DNA of 64,000 nt from Bryum argenteum. Taxonomy: Eukaryota > Streptophyta > Bryopsida > Bryales > Bryaceae. Positions 1 through 12,259 of this stretch are shown here, piece after piece; position 1 is the stretch's first letter; the number at the start of each line of letters is the position of its first letter. The stretch spans positions 20,767,001 to 20,831,000 of the forward strand of contig CM073321.1 in assembly GCA_037043015.1 (NCBI GenBank), read 5' to 3'. The position numbers and the translations under genes were made by a program. Under the pieces are notes generated by a model. It was given only the letters and a program-made list of their open reading frames with translations. It did not search any database and was not told the DNA's origin.

Positions 1-540
1 GTTAATCGACGTGATAATGATATTAGTTTAGTTATTATTCTTCTTTTTGTACTTTAGTTGAAAAAAGGTAATATATATATATAAACAATATAATAGAAAA
101 TGTATTTGTGAATTTCTATTCTCTATAAGCGAATCAAAGAGCTCGTAGCCCCTTCAAAGCGGAAATTTATCAAAAAGTATTAATCCTTAAACGTCAGGCT
201 ATACGGATTTGGGCAACCCAGTATTGGATCACATCATCTTTTGGACTCGGGCATCATGAATAGTGCACTTTTTAAACTTGGGCATCATGAATGATCCAAT
301 CAATGATGAGCTTGCAACCTCCTACAAGTATTGTACAACTCCAACCTACCTACCACAATCCTTTCAAAGCACAAAATCACTCATACAAATTGTGATATGA
401 ATTCTAAAATTTAACTTTTTGAATGCATCAGAAGAAGGTGACCGAAATATAAGTGAAAAGTTGAGTACATTGACAGCTACAGAGAAGATTCTGTTGGAAA
501 AGGACCCCTTAGGTCACCTTAGACGTTTAAGGGTTAGATA
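1..540. other. AT-rich non-coding stretch
   Basis: No convincing coding region on either strand. A short direct repeat built on GGGCATCATGAAT occurs twice between about 248 and 293. Nothing else here was recognised. Confidence 0.5.
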
Positions 541-579
541 AAAGTGGCGAAAAAGCTAACGGACCTCCAACTACTCCTC

Positions 580-848
580 CTGCACATCGCAGCGTCCGAT
601 CGAGAAGAAGGCAAACAACATCACCGCCTCCCTCCCTTTTGCATCGCCGCCTCCCTTCCTTACGCTTCGCAGCATTCGATAGAGACGAAGGCAAAGAACA
701 TCACCGCTGCAACCGATTGGCAATCAATGGAGAAGAAGCCAGACAACACAAGTTTCAACAGAAGTTTCATACTCTTTATGACGCAACGACAGAAAATGGT
801 TTCAACACAAGTTTCATATACTTGACGATGCAATGACAGAAAATGCAT
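580..848. repeat. Two short tandem duplications
   Basis: A segment containing GAAGGCAAACAACATCACCG at about 588-627 recurs with changes about 80 bases later (668-707). A second segment (AGTTTCA...GACAGAAAATG) at about 751-799 recurs about 48 bases later. Overlapping open frames in two phases across 544-836 reflect this repetition, not a recognisable protein. Confidence 0.5.
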
Positions 849-1989
849 AAATACAGTATGTGCTGAATACTTTCTTGCTTGGCCATAATGCTCTTGTTCA
901 TCCTCATGCCTATGCTTTGGTAATGGATAAGGTTTTGTGATGGTGCACTTCAGTTGAGAGGTTTAAAATTCAATTGGTTAGTTGATTTAGTGCAGAATTG
1001 TTTGGTCAGGATGGGGTGTTTAGATAGTAAACTGAAAACAGTAATAGGGTAAACCAATCATGTATGCTATGAAAAAACCTTTTTCCTGCTTAATAAGGAC
1101 AAAAATTCTGAGGTACTGATGAAGACCAAGGAAAACCACTAGGAAACAGGACGTAAGTGGTTATACTTCAAAATCTATTACCATTAAAGCTGCGTTTACA
1201 CTACAAACGCGAAGCACAGTGTATGTTGCTGACTGGTTCCAACACGTTGGCACGTTCCCGCGCTGTTACGTGTGAGCGCTCCCTACGTAAGCTCATGGAC
1301 GTCATTCTTACATGGAGCACAGTCACTGTCCGTTGCCACTTACCACTCACTGTAATGAACACGTTTCCGAATGTAACAGCAATGATGAATGCTGAGCAGA
1401 ACGGGCCAAGAATTCCGATGTCTGTTAACAGAATATATTCAGAATGAATACATATAAGAATGGCGGGAGTATGGTATTATGCTCACGTCTTGCAGTAGGT
1501 GATGAGACTTGCTGCGTATAAGTCCCGAAGTGCTTTTACATGCTTAGCGTGATTGTCACTCTACGTGACTGCCTTTCGGTGGAAGTCTGAGGACATGAGC
1601 ATCCTTCGTTGAGCAGAGACATACCAAACTAATTTCAGTTTGCGCCATGAACTCCGAAGCCATCTCACAGGTATTGTCTCATGTATTTTGGAAATGTGAC
1701 GTTAGTTTGTACACAAGGTAAAGCCCTGAGTGACTTCGCTTCACACTCTGATGTGTAAGTCTAGAGAGGCGTGACTATGAGGAAAGCATATTTTCACAAG
1801 GTGTTTCAGTTTTGGAATTCACCATAATATATGGCAAATGATTGACCCCATGGATCCTGATATATTCCAAGGAATAAAACGACGATCAGGGAGTAAGAAG
1901 TACAAGTGTTTGGAATGACAATACAAGATTTGTTAAATGCATTGTTCATAAGTTTCGTGTGCTTGTCAAGGATATGTTCTAATTTGTGG
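849..1989. other. Non-coding sequence, nothing recognised
   Basis: Only short overlapping open frames without family resemblance. The sequence has the same base composition as the tandem units that start near 2 kb and may be a diverged part of them. Confidence 0.35.
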
Positions 1990-2652
1990 CTCTGATAACA
2001 AAGTGTAGGCATGTTGAAGACACCTGTTGTGCGTCATACTAACACTCACTCTTGTGTGTTGGATGGCATGGGCACATGTGAGACATGCCTTCTCCAAATT
2101 CGAGCAGTATTCCTATTCCGATCCATCAAACTCATTTGACGATGTTTAATACTGGTGAACGTATTGGTATACCGCTACAGTTGTCCTGTATGCAAAAGTA
2201 CTATATGAAAGAAGGTTGATAGCCAATGTTTATATAAGTCAGATTTTGTCCAGATGCGTACCTGTGTCGCCAAACTGGCTGACACGATTGAACCAATATG
2301 TACTATACAAGCAATAGTATATGAGCTTTTGTGTTCTTGAAACGGAGTTTCAGTATGAATACCATTTAGACTGTATAAGAAGATTACACCGGGTGCTCTT
2401 GATAGTTTCTTGAAAACCAACCTGGTAGGATTGGTCTTGTTTCTTGACGGTCCAATACCCGTTGTAACAACGAGAACGAGTAAGTCAGAACTATATACTG
2501 GAACCATGAATCCATGGATACACCAAGTATTGCTGGTTACGTAATGAAGGAGACTACAATGAACTTTGACAGCGATGTAATGGAAAGATAACAGTAAGAA
2601 AAAGTCATGTGAGCTCCTTGTAGTAGTGTCAAGGGTCTAGAGTGACGAGAAA

Positions 2653-2709
2653 ATGCCCAGTATTGGGATGTTGAGTAATATCTGTCTTCTCTCTCTCTCT
2701 CTCTCTCTA
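2653..2709 (+). repeat. Module B copy with (CT)n tract
   Basis: TGCCCAGTATTGGGATG forms a small inverted repeat and is followed by a CT microsatellite. The same arrangement recurs at every unit boundary of the array, most clearly at 5228, 12203 and 15260. Confidence 0.5.
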
Positions 2710-4602
2710 TAGAAAAAAAGTGAATCTATTTCTTTCTACAAAACTTTATTAGTTAAAACCGGCTTTTAACTAAAACTTCTAATCTGCTTTGAAAAACTGA
2801 ATCTAAGCCTCATGTTGTACAAGGCGACACGGCTGCAATCAGTAAGTGCTTTCATGCACAAGCTTATGATAAGCTACATACTCCAAGTTGATACCCGCAT
2901 GGGGCAGGCCATCACTCACAGTCGCTTTCGTAGCTATCTGGCTGCAGACAGTACACCTTATGCACACCTTATGCAATCATGAATTCCACATGAGGCTCCA
3001 GGACTTGTTGAACAAGCTTCAGTTCAAGAACTGAACGTAGCACAGGATCAAGAATCGACTGCATAAGGCCGTTCGCTCTACAGTTTGGTTACCAGATACC
3101 TGTCGAGTTCGCACACATTGCGTAGCTTGTGCGTAGTGCTCTGTCCTGAAGCAGTCCTAGCCGAACTACTGCCGTGTCACAAACTCGTTCTTCGTAGCAG
3201 CAGTCTTACTCGTCCAACTGCACGCATAGCAGATTTCCATACAATGGTAGAGATCAATGAGTCTCAGCCAATTGAACAGGTTTGAGAGAGACGCTTCATA
3301 TTCTGGGTGGTTTGTTGACCGTGCGTTGTTGTTTTGTCTATTGTGCATGCTTGCGACATCGATAACAAGAGATGATTAGCTGAAGACACCTGACACACGC
3401 ATCCAAATTAACTAACAGTTTGTTTGTTTGCATGGGTGCAGGTGAGGCGTCATCCTCAAACATGCTTACTTGACACTTGCACGTCCAGATTTTGCAAACA
3501 ATCAATACCTCTTAGTGGATTTTACGGTTCCAAAAGCTGTCACCGTAGTGGCTTGAACAACATGCTTACTCTTGTGTAACACTGGCTTTGGCCAGCTCCA
3601 CTATCTTCTGGCTCATTGCGTAGTTTCAGGGTCTGAACTAATGACTCCTACATGAAACCAAAGATTCTGTTGATGGCAAAGGCTTATTCAGGAAAAAGCC
3701 ACAGTACTTGTGTCCGTTTGGCCGAGCATATATATTTGTTGGCGTATGTCCATGTATGACCCATGCAGATCAGATCAGTTCGACTGAGCCCTTGACGGGG
3801 AAGTCTAGAAATGAATAATAGTTGCTCTCTCTCTCTCTCTCTCTGGAAAAACAGCGTGTTTTGCATAAATAGCCCACGTCACAAATGCACAACACTCTTT
3901 TGGTAACACACACCTAGAATAATGGTGTGCTCTCTCTCTGAAATAATGGATTAACGCACACCTACAGAACATGGGAATGACACTGTGTTTGCCACAGTAT
4001 GAGATCCCGCCTCGTCACTCGCTGTTTGGGACCTGGGCTGCAACTGGTTTTCTCCCCTAAGCCCACCAATACCATACCCTGACCATGCTAACGCTCTCCA
4101 TGCGCATATGGCTCATGTCTGTTACCACCTTGCTACTCGGTAGCTGAGCCACCACAAAGTACCCGACCATGCTCACACCTTACCTCATGATGCCTTGAAT
4201 GATACGGCGTGCCACCTATGGACAACACAGGCCTGGCCTCCATCATGAGCCCGCACGCCCCTTGTAACTGTTCTGATAAGGGCCCACCTGGTATGGTTCG
4301 GACTTCTTGTTTGCATGCTGTCTGCATTCTCCCACGTCGGTCGGTGGTGCCGCTCCTGAGTTTTACGAGCTCTGGTGAACCTGCTGATTCTGGATCCCAC
4401 CCTCCGCGTGTGCTTCTCGTAACCACAGCATGACGCAACTACTGTTATCTCAGGTGTTGTGAAGGTTTCGTGTTGGCTTATGTTTGTTCTCCTCAGAGCA
4501 GAGTCTAACCTCCTCGATTCTTGTTCATTGTCACGCAGGTTGTTCAAGTTGCTGAAACAAATGCGTTGACTTGTTTGTCATGAGTTGTTTAGCGTTCTTT
4601 TA

Positions 4603-4735
4603 AGATGTGATTCGGATAACAACGTGGGGTTATCGCTGTAGACACCTAGCATGCAGACTAAGTCTAACTTCGTGTTCGTCTTGTCTATGGGTGCAGGTGA
4701 GGCGGACCCCCTCAGCTTAGAGCCTCGCTCTACGC
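4603..4735 (+). repeat. Module A copy, representative
   Basis: One of the best copies, very close to those at 6013-6150 and 14640-14775. All three continue into GACCCCCTCAGCTTAGAGC after the GCAGGTGAGG core. The core resembles an overlapping splice acceptor and donor (CAG followed by GTGAGG) behind a T-rich tract. Function unknown. Confidence 0.55.
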
Positions 4736-6864
4736 TTGTGATGGATTCTTCACCATTCTACCTGTTGCTGTTCACCACTCTCTGAATTGCATATCATAGC
4801 CTTAGGGTCACAGATTCTTCCTTGAGTCTGCTCCAATGTAGGTCCGATTTTACATTAATTGCCAGCGGCACAGACACGGATCATGTCTGTATGTTGCCTT
4901 CACCACTGTCTTCCAAGACATGCTGGACAAGATTTTGCTTTACAAACCTGTATTCTCCCCGTTCTTGTACTGAACCCGCCCCCCCTCCTGGACGGGAAAG
5001 GGCCTGATTCCTCATACTAACCCTCTCTACTTACTCGTTGACTGCACCTGTCGGTTGCAAGTGTTTGACCTTGCACTATAGCAAGCTGCGAAACCCAACC
5101 CCTTATTATATTCGTTTTGCATCTTTGAATGCGTGTCGCACCTTCTTAATACCTGTGTGACGACCAGTTTGCGTTCTTTGTCGAGAAATGATCTGCACAG
5201 ACGGTATCTTGAGGAACAATTACCCGAAGTGACAGAAGGATCCCTAAAAAGGGGTGACATGACTCCTGTATCTCTCTCTCTCTCTCTCTCTCTGGAATTT
5301 TGACCTTTATCAGATGAATGAATCCTCTTACAGAATCTTTCAGATTCCTTACGGATTCTTCTCTACTTCAAACTGCACAGATTCTATGTTAGCTCTAGGC
5401 TCGGTTACATTGCCACTAACCTCTATGCCAACTATGACACCCACCGGTTCTTACAAGCGGGACCGTTTGGTACACTACCCGGTCGTACAGCTGCTTGACT
5501 CGAACCTCCTGGACAGACAATACCTGTCTCAATACCCGGACACTCTTTTTATACCAGGGGGTAGTACCATGGCTATTGATGCCCAGGTATGGCTTGGGTA
5601 CTGGGTTGTACATACTGCCATGTTGATTCATGATGAATCCAAGCCCCACTCTGCCCTCGTAGTGGCTCAATGGCAAGATTCACCGAGACTTCATGAGCCC
5701 GCTCCTCACAGCCGTGCTACGAGCAGCGTGGGGGACTTGTTTAGAGAACTCCAAGGCTAGCTCTCGCCCTCTCCCGTTACGACTCAGGTCGTGTCTCTTA
5801 CGATTGCTCACTCCTCGGGTCCCTGCGGCTTTCTGAAGTGTGGATCCCTGTGCAAACTTCTGAACGGCACCATGACTCAGGTGTCACGACGAACTCATTC
5901 TTTCCCTGAGAGCTGAGCCTAACCTCTTCGATCTTGTTCTTCCGTCATGCAGATTCACCAGTAACCGCTGTGAGAGATGCTCTAAAGCGACTGTCATGAG
6001 TTTTGTAGCGTTGTTTTAAATTGTGACTCGGATAACAACGTGGGGTTTTAGCTGAAGACACCTCGCACACGCATATGGACTAACTTCTTGTTTGTTTGCA
6101 TGCATGGGTGCAGGTGAGGCGGACCCCCTCAGCTTAGAGCTTCGCTCTCCACTTATGGCTGTGTCCTCGTTTTTTGCCATTCGACTTGTTGCTCCCTGTC
6201 AATCTTTGATTGCCTGATACTATAGGGTCTGGGTTTTGTGTTTTATGCTGTGAATCTGGTCCGAATTCCCTTCGATACCTGTTTGCCACTAGTTGACGCT
6301 CAGTAGGAGCCTCCCTGCCAGTTTCACTCATGATCAACCATGGAGTATTGGGACCTACACAGTGCACTATATTATGGAATTTTTGGCTCCCATACTGCCA
6401 TTCGCTCGTTTAGTCTGGTGTATATTGTACCCGCCCACCCTCCCGTATGGAATGGATTCTGTTTTTACTTGGAATCAACTACTGTTTTTCTTGGCGTCAC
6501 ACACATTGTGCTTCAGTCCACCCTTTTGGATCCCGTTGACCTGGCCAATTCTCGAACTATTTGCTTGTACCCATGACATGCAGCAGGCTATACCTGTAAG
6601 ATGACCTCGGGTGATGTCACTCATAAGAGCCCTGTGCTGACAAAGTGGTTGTGAGGATACCTATCGTGTCATTGTAAAGAATTGACAGAAAGATCCCTGT
6701 ACAGGGGTGAAGAATAGTGACTGTCTCTCTCTACCCTCGATCCACAAAGAAGTGGTGAACTTCTTTATCTTTCTTTCCTGTCTTTCAATCCTTTCGGTAT
6801 TTCTCACTCGCCTATTTGGCAGGCCAATGATAACGCTCTGCTACAAGGTCGCCGGGCTTCTGAT

Positions 6865-8583
6865 TTGACGGCGCTCGGTTACGACGACCCCTTACCGGCG
6901 CCTGCTCCCGCCGTTCAGGCTACTCTGGCCTCGTTGCGATCACCTGAAGTCCACTCCTTCATACAGGAGAAGGACAAGGATGCGCTCCTCGATCTGGACG
7001 AAGATGGTGAGCACGCACCACTTTTATTGGCTACCCTCGATCTGTCACAGTGGACGCTTATCCTTAATATTACGATCCGGGATTCTCCCGAAAAAGCGTT
7101 GGCGCAACTGCGCGTGGCCCACGCACAACTGGCTGACATCCTCGACTGGGAAAACGACGCCCTGATACAGGCCGAAAAAGACTCCGTTGCCGTCGACACC
7201 GCTCTAAAAGCAGCGAATCCCCACGAGGCGGCTGCTCATGCGGCCTCGTTCTCTGGTCTCTCGACCACGACGAACCACCCGTTCTTGAGCGGCTTGAATA
7301 TAGTGCCTGCTGCCAAAGCCGCGCTGGAGGATCTTGTAGAGACCATTCAATCTTCCCAAGCGGAGAAAGATTTGGCACTCCTCCTCGCTTCTGGAAAGGG
7401 CCCAGTGGCTCCGTTTACCCCGGCTCGGACAGTCGAGGCCCAGGTAGCAGCCAAAATGCATTGCTGTTGGGGACTCCCCAACATTAACGTGCTGGCACCG
7501 ATTTCGGTCCCCATGTGGCGAACTTGGGGTAATATGCGTGCCGCGGAGGTGGAAGCACTCCGTGCGAATGCTGTGCATGGAACCGGCATCCTCAGGGAAG
7601 GGCAACCAATCCCTGGTGCCTTCCCCCTGGTTATGTTTGACCACCAGAAATGCTCGTCCCCCGAGGTGCGGATTCTCACCAAACAGGCACTGAATTCCAA
7701 TTTTGGGAGGATTGACAAGTACTCCTCCGCGATTTGGAACTGTCAACGCCCTTACTTTCGGTGCACGTGCAAACCTGACCCATCAAAAGGATGTAAGGGA
7801 GACGTAATGTGGTTTGACCAGGCGGTGTGGTTCACGGTCAACAACCTCGACATTTTCTTTGATGACGACTACCCGACGTTAGCTGCTAAATTTGGCGCGT
7901 TTATTATCTGGATCAGCGACGCCGCCCGTGTGGCTGTGCGGCATCAGATCACCTTTCACTTTATTCGGGACTTTATGATCGAGGCAGCGCTGGAATTCAC
8001 CGCTGACCCCAACGCCAAGCTACTATCGGCCCATCCGCCTGGAGCTGGCATTCGCCAGATCGAACGCTGGATTAAGCCAGCGGCCTTCTCCGCGGCCAAC
8101 CCGATCGCCCCGAGTCCACACTCATAGAGCAAACGCCCGCGCCTCAATATCAACGCCATTGCGTATGGCACTGAGGAGGCTCGCACGCCACCCCAGCCAC
8201 GTAACGTCCAATGCAATGCGGCTCGAGGAGGACGTGGGGGCTACAACAGACGCTATCGCCCTGCACCTCAGTCAGCGCCTCCACCGCGACTGCACCAACG
8301 GGCTACGCGCGGTGGTCACCACCAGCATTCCCCAAATGACGCTTTCGTCTTCACGGGCCCTGCTTACCGTAATACACCTACGTCTCGCAGCTCTATCCAG
8401 ATTGTACCAGCAGAATCCTTCGGGACCCCGTCTCACGCTCATGCAGCGAGCGGGTCTTCCGTACCTTTGACCTCGCCCTCGCAAGCTCTCACCAACGCCT
8501 CGTCATCGGCTAAGACGGCTCCCCGTTTCGAGCGATCCGCCATGAAGGGAAGAGTTCTGGACTGGGACTCCCTCGCGGACTAA
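6865..8583 (+). pseudogene. ORF1, gag-like protein with one in-frame stop
   Basis: The frame is open from a TTG at 6865 to a TAG at 8125-8127, and continues open in the same frame to a TAA ending at 8583, about 570 codons in all. It is also open upstream of 6865 without an ATG, so the true start is uncertain. The N-terminal half is Ala/Leu-rich and helical. The middle has a Cys cluster (CTCKPDPSKGCKG, about 7768-7806) and an aromatic region (MWFDQAVWFTVNN). Downstream of the stop come a basic KRPR tract and an RGG box (ARGGRGGYNRRYR, about 8220-8260), which fit nucleic-acid binding, then a Ser/Pro/Ala-rich tail. By position and composition it is the gag-like RNA-binding partner of the RT in ORF2. 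The TAG may be a point mutation or a read-through site. No named family recognised. Confidence 0.6.
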
Positions 8584-8596
8584 TTTCCTTCCACTT

Positions 8597-10330
8597 TTGT
8601 CTGCAGGCCCTCCAGACAGGTCATTGTCACGCGATTCATATGGAAGACTTCAACGTTCCAACAAGATGCTAGGCATCAAGTTTATTCCAGTATACTATGC
8701 CAGTAGAGCGATGGACTGGATTAACCTGCGCCAGATCTTCAGGGCAGTTCTCGCGCATTTTAGCCTCTCAAAGCAAGTCTGTATTGATGACATTGCGTTC
8801 TCTTGGTCTTACGACCGGAACTTGTCCACGCACATTTACAAACCTTCGGAAGTTTTCAAACATTTTTCTTTCATACACTTGCTTGACGCTGAGAATGGAT
8901 GTGGGTGTGCTTCATTCCGCCGTTTTCTACCTTTCTTGGATCCTCTAACGATCCCTGAAAGCTCTAGTTACTGTAAGCCTGCCCCCCATGTCCGTACGAT
9001 GGACTTAAGGATTGTGCAAAATCCAAAGCTCCGTGCTGCTCTTGCTCACGGGCTCAATCACATCCCTCTCGCACCGACAGACTTGAACCAGGAGGTGCAA
9101 ATTGCACTCCAAGCCTTTGAACGCACGTTCTACTTGTTACACCTGCAGGGTTTCGGTCTTTCTCTCTCCGAGGCCTCTGAGTATTGTCGTCACCTCTGTG
9201 TGGCCTCACTCCATAAGGCTTCCCGGATGAACAAATTCCGCTTTAGACACTCTGGCTCAGCTTTGTTCTTCCATAAAGCCGTGAACGATGAGCTACGCTG
9301 GCTCCTTACAAATCTTTACGTTTCGGGTCTGGACAAGGCCAGCAACAACCCTTGTTTCATGTGTATTAAACACATACGCCTTCTGGCTTTCGATCGGCTG
9401 TCAAGCGACGATTTCACTCCCTGTAGATCTGAGACATCCTGGGATCTTCCATCGTCTGTTCTGCAGGCGGTGTTGAACGATCTTAACGATCTACTGCCTG
9501 AGACTCCCCCGGTGCATATGGCTCTTCCTTTCCTGATGGCATCTTTTAAACAACATAAGTTGAAGTATCGCTGGCTCACTAACGCCTTCTATACGGTTTA
9601 TACCAATATAGCAGCACTATTGACTATAGCTACCATGGAGGTGCTCGACTCATTCCGTACTTGGGCTAAAACAACGGTCACAGACTACAAGAAGTTCATG
9701 GGAGTAGACACCTCCATTTTTTGGATGGTTGACTCGATCCTCCACGTCAAGCTGAACTTCCCACCCGTAGTGCACAACGTCTTCGTTGCTGACATTATGA
9801 AGTGCTATGAGTCTATTCCCCTTACAGGCCCGGACAATCTCTTAGATGCAGTCCGTTTTGTCCTCAAGGCTGGCTACAGACAAGCTGCTTCCTTACACCC
9901 TAAGGCTGTGGCTAAACTCTGGGTCAAACTGAATGCCGATGCCTCACCTTCACCTTCTTCTGCCCGCTGGAATACCACCCAACCCCGTTACGGCCATTGA
10001 ACACGTAATTCATTATAATGGTACTATTCACTGATTTTGAGAAATGTCGGTTTAGCTCGAGCCGAGCTAAATGTACCCACACAGTACATCTGGCTCAACT
10101 CAAGCTCAATTTTCATCAATTTGATAATGTGAATATTCCCATTATAACGAATTACGTGTTATTGGATCGAAATGCCACTGGAACGCATCTTGATGCTCCA
10201 TTCATGGCATATGTCCCACTGCATAGTCGCTTTGGGCGATCGCGTGTGGCGACAAACCAAAGGAATCCCCATGGGATTCAGCTGCTCACCCTTGTGGTGT
10301 AACATTTATCTTACGGCTTACGAGGCATAA
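8597..10330 (+). pseudogene. Reverse transcriptase ORF2, split by a MITE and truncated
   Basis: The frame runs 8597-10000 from a non-ATG codon. It resumes in the same frame after a 161-bp MITE plus a 4-bp duplication (165 bases, exactly 55 codons), then ends at TAA 10328-10330. The long N-terminal part includes GLDKASNNPCFMCIKH (about 9327-9374), a conserved-looking block upstream of the RT core. The RT core begins near KYRWLTNAFYTVYTN (about 9560-9606). Motif A is VADIMKCYESIPL (about 9785-9825), with the catalytic Asp in ADI. Motif B is GIPMGFSCSPLWCNIYL, 10262-10312. The protein stops just after motif B, so the second catalytic Asp pair is missing. The motif-B form is unlike Ty1/copia, gypsy and typical LINE enzymes. 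I place it only as a non-LTR or Penelope-like RT of uncertain class. Confidence 0.7.
10000..10160. mobile_element. 161-bp MITE inside the RT gene
   Basis: The ends are inverted repeats of about 30 bases with few mismatches, beginning AACACGTAATTC and containing TTATAATGG and TATTCAC. The element is flanked by the 4-bp direct repeat ATTG (9996-9999 and 10161-10164). Its centre carries a palindrome with half-site TTTAGCTCGA (about 10051-10072), the motif that forms the array at 25,482-25,700, plus a decayed second copy. It is therefore probably a non-autonomous relative of the transposon at 22.5-26.4 kb. Removing it with one duplication restores the RT frame. Confidence 0.85.
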
Positions 10331-10352
10331 CTCTCTCTCTCTCTCTCTCGCG
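10331..10352 (+). repeat. CT microsatellite ending the retroelement
   Basis: A (CT)n tract follows directly on the truncated RT frame and matches the tracts that end the array units. This suggests the 3' truncation occurred at, or was replaced by, an array boundary. Confidence 0.6.
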
Positions 10353-10414
10353 TCAAAAACCTGGCTTGACTCGTGCAGCACTTGCTCAATCAGGTGTTAC
10401 AAAAATCAGAGGCA

Positions 10415-10550
10415 TATACCTCCTAGCGAGGTGAAAGCATTGGCTGTTGGATTTTGTACAGACTCCTAGCAAGGTGGAAGCATTGGCTGATGGATCTTGT
10501 TGAGCCTCCTAGCAAGGTGTAAGCATTGGCTACTGGATTTTATTCAGTCC
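10415..10550 (+). repeat. Three tandem copies of a ~45-bp repeat
   Basis: The unit is CTCCTAGC(G/A)AGGTG followed by AAGCATTGGCT and a variable GGATTTTGTACAG-like end. Three copies with point differences. Non-coding. Confidence 0.7.
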
Positions 10551-11012
10551 CATCATGCTTGAGGTTGGGGTTAACAGGCATGGGCCCACAGACATGGCTA
10601 AGCATGGTAAGTCACGATCGGCCTGGTATCAGGCTCTCGGCTGACCATACGGGTACTGCCACTTGGCATGCACTGCCCCGCGCAGAAAACGGCCAAGAAG
10701 CCTTCAAAGGCGTTCAGTCAAGCTCACAATCCATACGTTCACTGTCTACAGTGTGTTCACTGCCTGCAGTTTGTCCGCATTGTGTTCATTGTCTGCACTT
10801 TGTCCCGATTGAAGCTCGTACCGTCTTCTTTGCGTGTAGCACTTGTATCGCCTGCACTTTATGTGCTGCTATGACCACCCAGGTCGCTCTTTCTGCATTT
10901 CCGCGAGCATGATAACAAATGTTACTTAATCTTTTTTGCTTCTGTCAGATTCTTACGTTCTTGCATGGTGTGGTGTAAGCTCTTATGAATCGTGTGAGAC
11001 GAGCAGGGTTGT
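10551..11012. other. Array spacer, no gene
   Basis: Only short open frames. A loosely repeated GTGTTCACTGCCTGCAGTTTGTCC / GTGTTCATTGTCTGCACTTTGTCC pair lies at about 10748-10805. Confidence 0.4.
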
Positions 11013-11225
11013 AATCTCCGATTCGGATGACAACGTGAAGCCACGCTGAAGACACCTCGCACACGGATTTGAACTAACTCCTCTTTGTTTGTTTCCATGG
11101 GTGCAGGTGAGGCGCGGCTTCCTGGGATTAGAGCATTGCTCTACACTCACGGCAATTTCCATTCTACACCTTTCTCTCAACTGATTGCTCTTCTTGAAGT
11201 ACTGTAGGGTTCAAGATACATAATT

Positions 11226-12030
11226 CTTGATTGAACATACAATGTTTGACTAGTAATTCGTATTTCCATTCGCATCATGATGCCGTGGATGCTTATGTCG
11301 CGATCCACCAGCTGTCTGCCAGTTTCGTGGTTCTGCTGCATACTCCCCTCCTTTCGAGACCATGAAAGTTCATATTATGAGATTTTGATTGAACATAAAA
11401 TGTTTGACTAGTAATTCGTATGTACATTCGCATCACGAGGCCATAGATGCTTATGTCGCGATCCACCACCACCCCCGCGCCAAGTGGTTCTCGCCGCATA
11501 CTCCCCTCCTTTCGAGACCATGAAAGTTCATATTATGAGATTTTGATTGAACATAAAATGTTTGACTAGTAATTCGTATGTACATTCGCATCACGAGGCC
11601 ATAGATGCTTATGTCGCGATCCACCAGCTGTCTGCCAGTTTCGTGGTTCTGCTGCATACTCCCCTCCTTTCGAGACCATGAAAGTTCATATTATGAGATT
11701 TTGATTGAACATAAAATGTTTGACTAGTAATTCGTATGTACATTCGCATCACGAGGCCATAGATGCTTATGTCGCGATCCACCAACTGTCTGCCAGTTTG
11801 GTTCTGCTTATGCTGTATACTCCCCTCCTTTTGAGACCATGAATGTTCATATCATGAGATCTTGATTGAATATAAAATGTTTGACTATTAATTTGTATTT
11901 TCATTCGCATCACAAGGCCGTGGATGCTTATGTCGCGATCCACCAACTGTCTGCCAGTTTCGTGGTTCTGCTTATGATGCATACTCCCCTCCTTTCGAGA
12001 CCATGAAAATTCATATCATGAGATCTTGAT
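11226..12030 (+). repeat. 159-bp tandem repeat, five copies
   Basis: Five head-to-tail copies with a period of about 159-160 bases. Anchor positions of the GCGATCCACCA motif are near 11299, 11458, 11617, 11776 and 11936. Copies 2 to 4 are nearly identical and copies 1 and 5 more diverged, as expected for unequal crossing-over. Each copy contains CTCCCCTCCTTTCGAGACC and ATGTTTGACTA. Minus-strand open frames of 68-71 codons repeat with the unit and are not taken as genes. Confidence 0.85.
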
Positions 12031-12259
12031 TCCTGGACTTTTGAGCGTTCACAATTTTGGGTCACAAATTGGGTTCATCATGCATGAGATTATCCTGTTT
12101 CATCATGCTCTCGAACTTTGATCTGTTCGATAACTTTGCCGAGTCTTGTGTTTAATGGGATCTGTAATGATCGATGGAAAGATGTTTCGAATTGACAGAA
12201 AGATCCCAGAACTGGGGTGACTTGTAATGTCTCTATCTCTCTCTCTCTCTCTCTCTCTA

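Larger units (their letters stand above)
6736..10330 (+). mobile_element. Retroelement with gag-like ORF1 and truncated RT
   Basis: The coding part lies between two (CT)n tracts, at 6722-6735 and 10331-10350. It is the only strongly coding, GC-richer part of the first 16 kb. ORF1 (6865-8583) and ORF2 (8597-10330) are in different frames and separated by 13 bases. ORF2 contains reverse transcriptase motifs A and B but stops before a YxDD motif C, so this copy lacks the catalytic end of its polymerase and is dead. No integrase, RNase H, GIY-YIG or APE endonuclease is visible. No long terminal repeats were recognised. The flanking array may be the element's repeat region, as in head-to-tail retroelements, but this is inference. 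Confidence 0.65.

Noticed and set aside
3355-3470. tRNA or hammerhead ribozyme in module A
   Set aside because: No cloverleaf boxes and no CUGAUGA...GAAA core could be found in the conserved part.
7204-7746. Minus-strand frames opposite ORF1
   Set aside because: Shadows of the plus-strand gag-like frame in GC-richer DNA.
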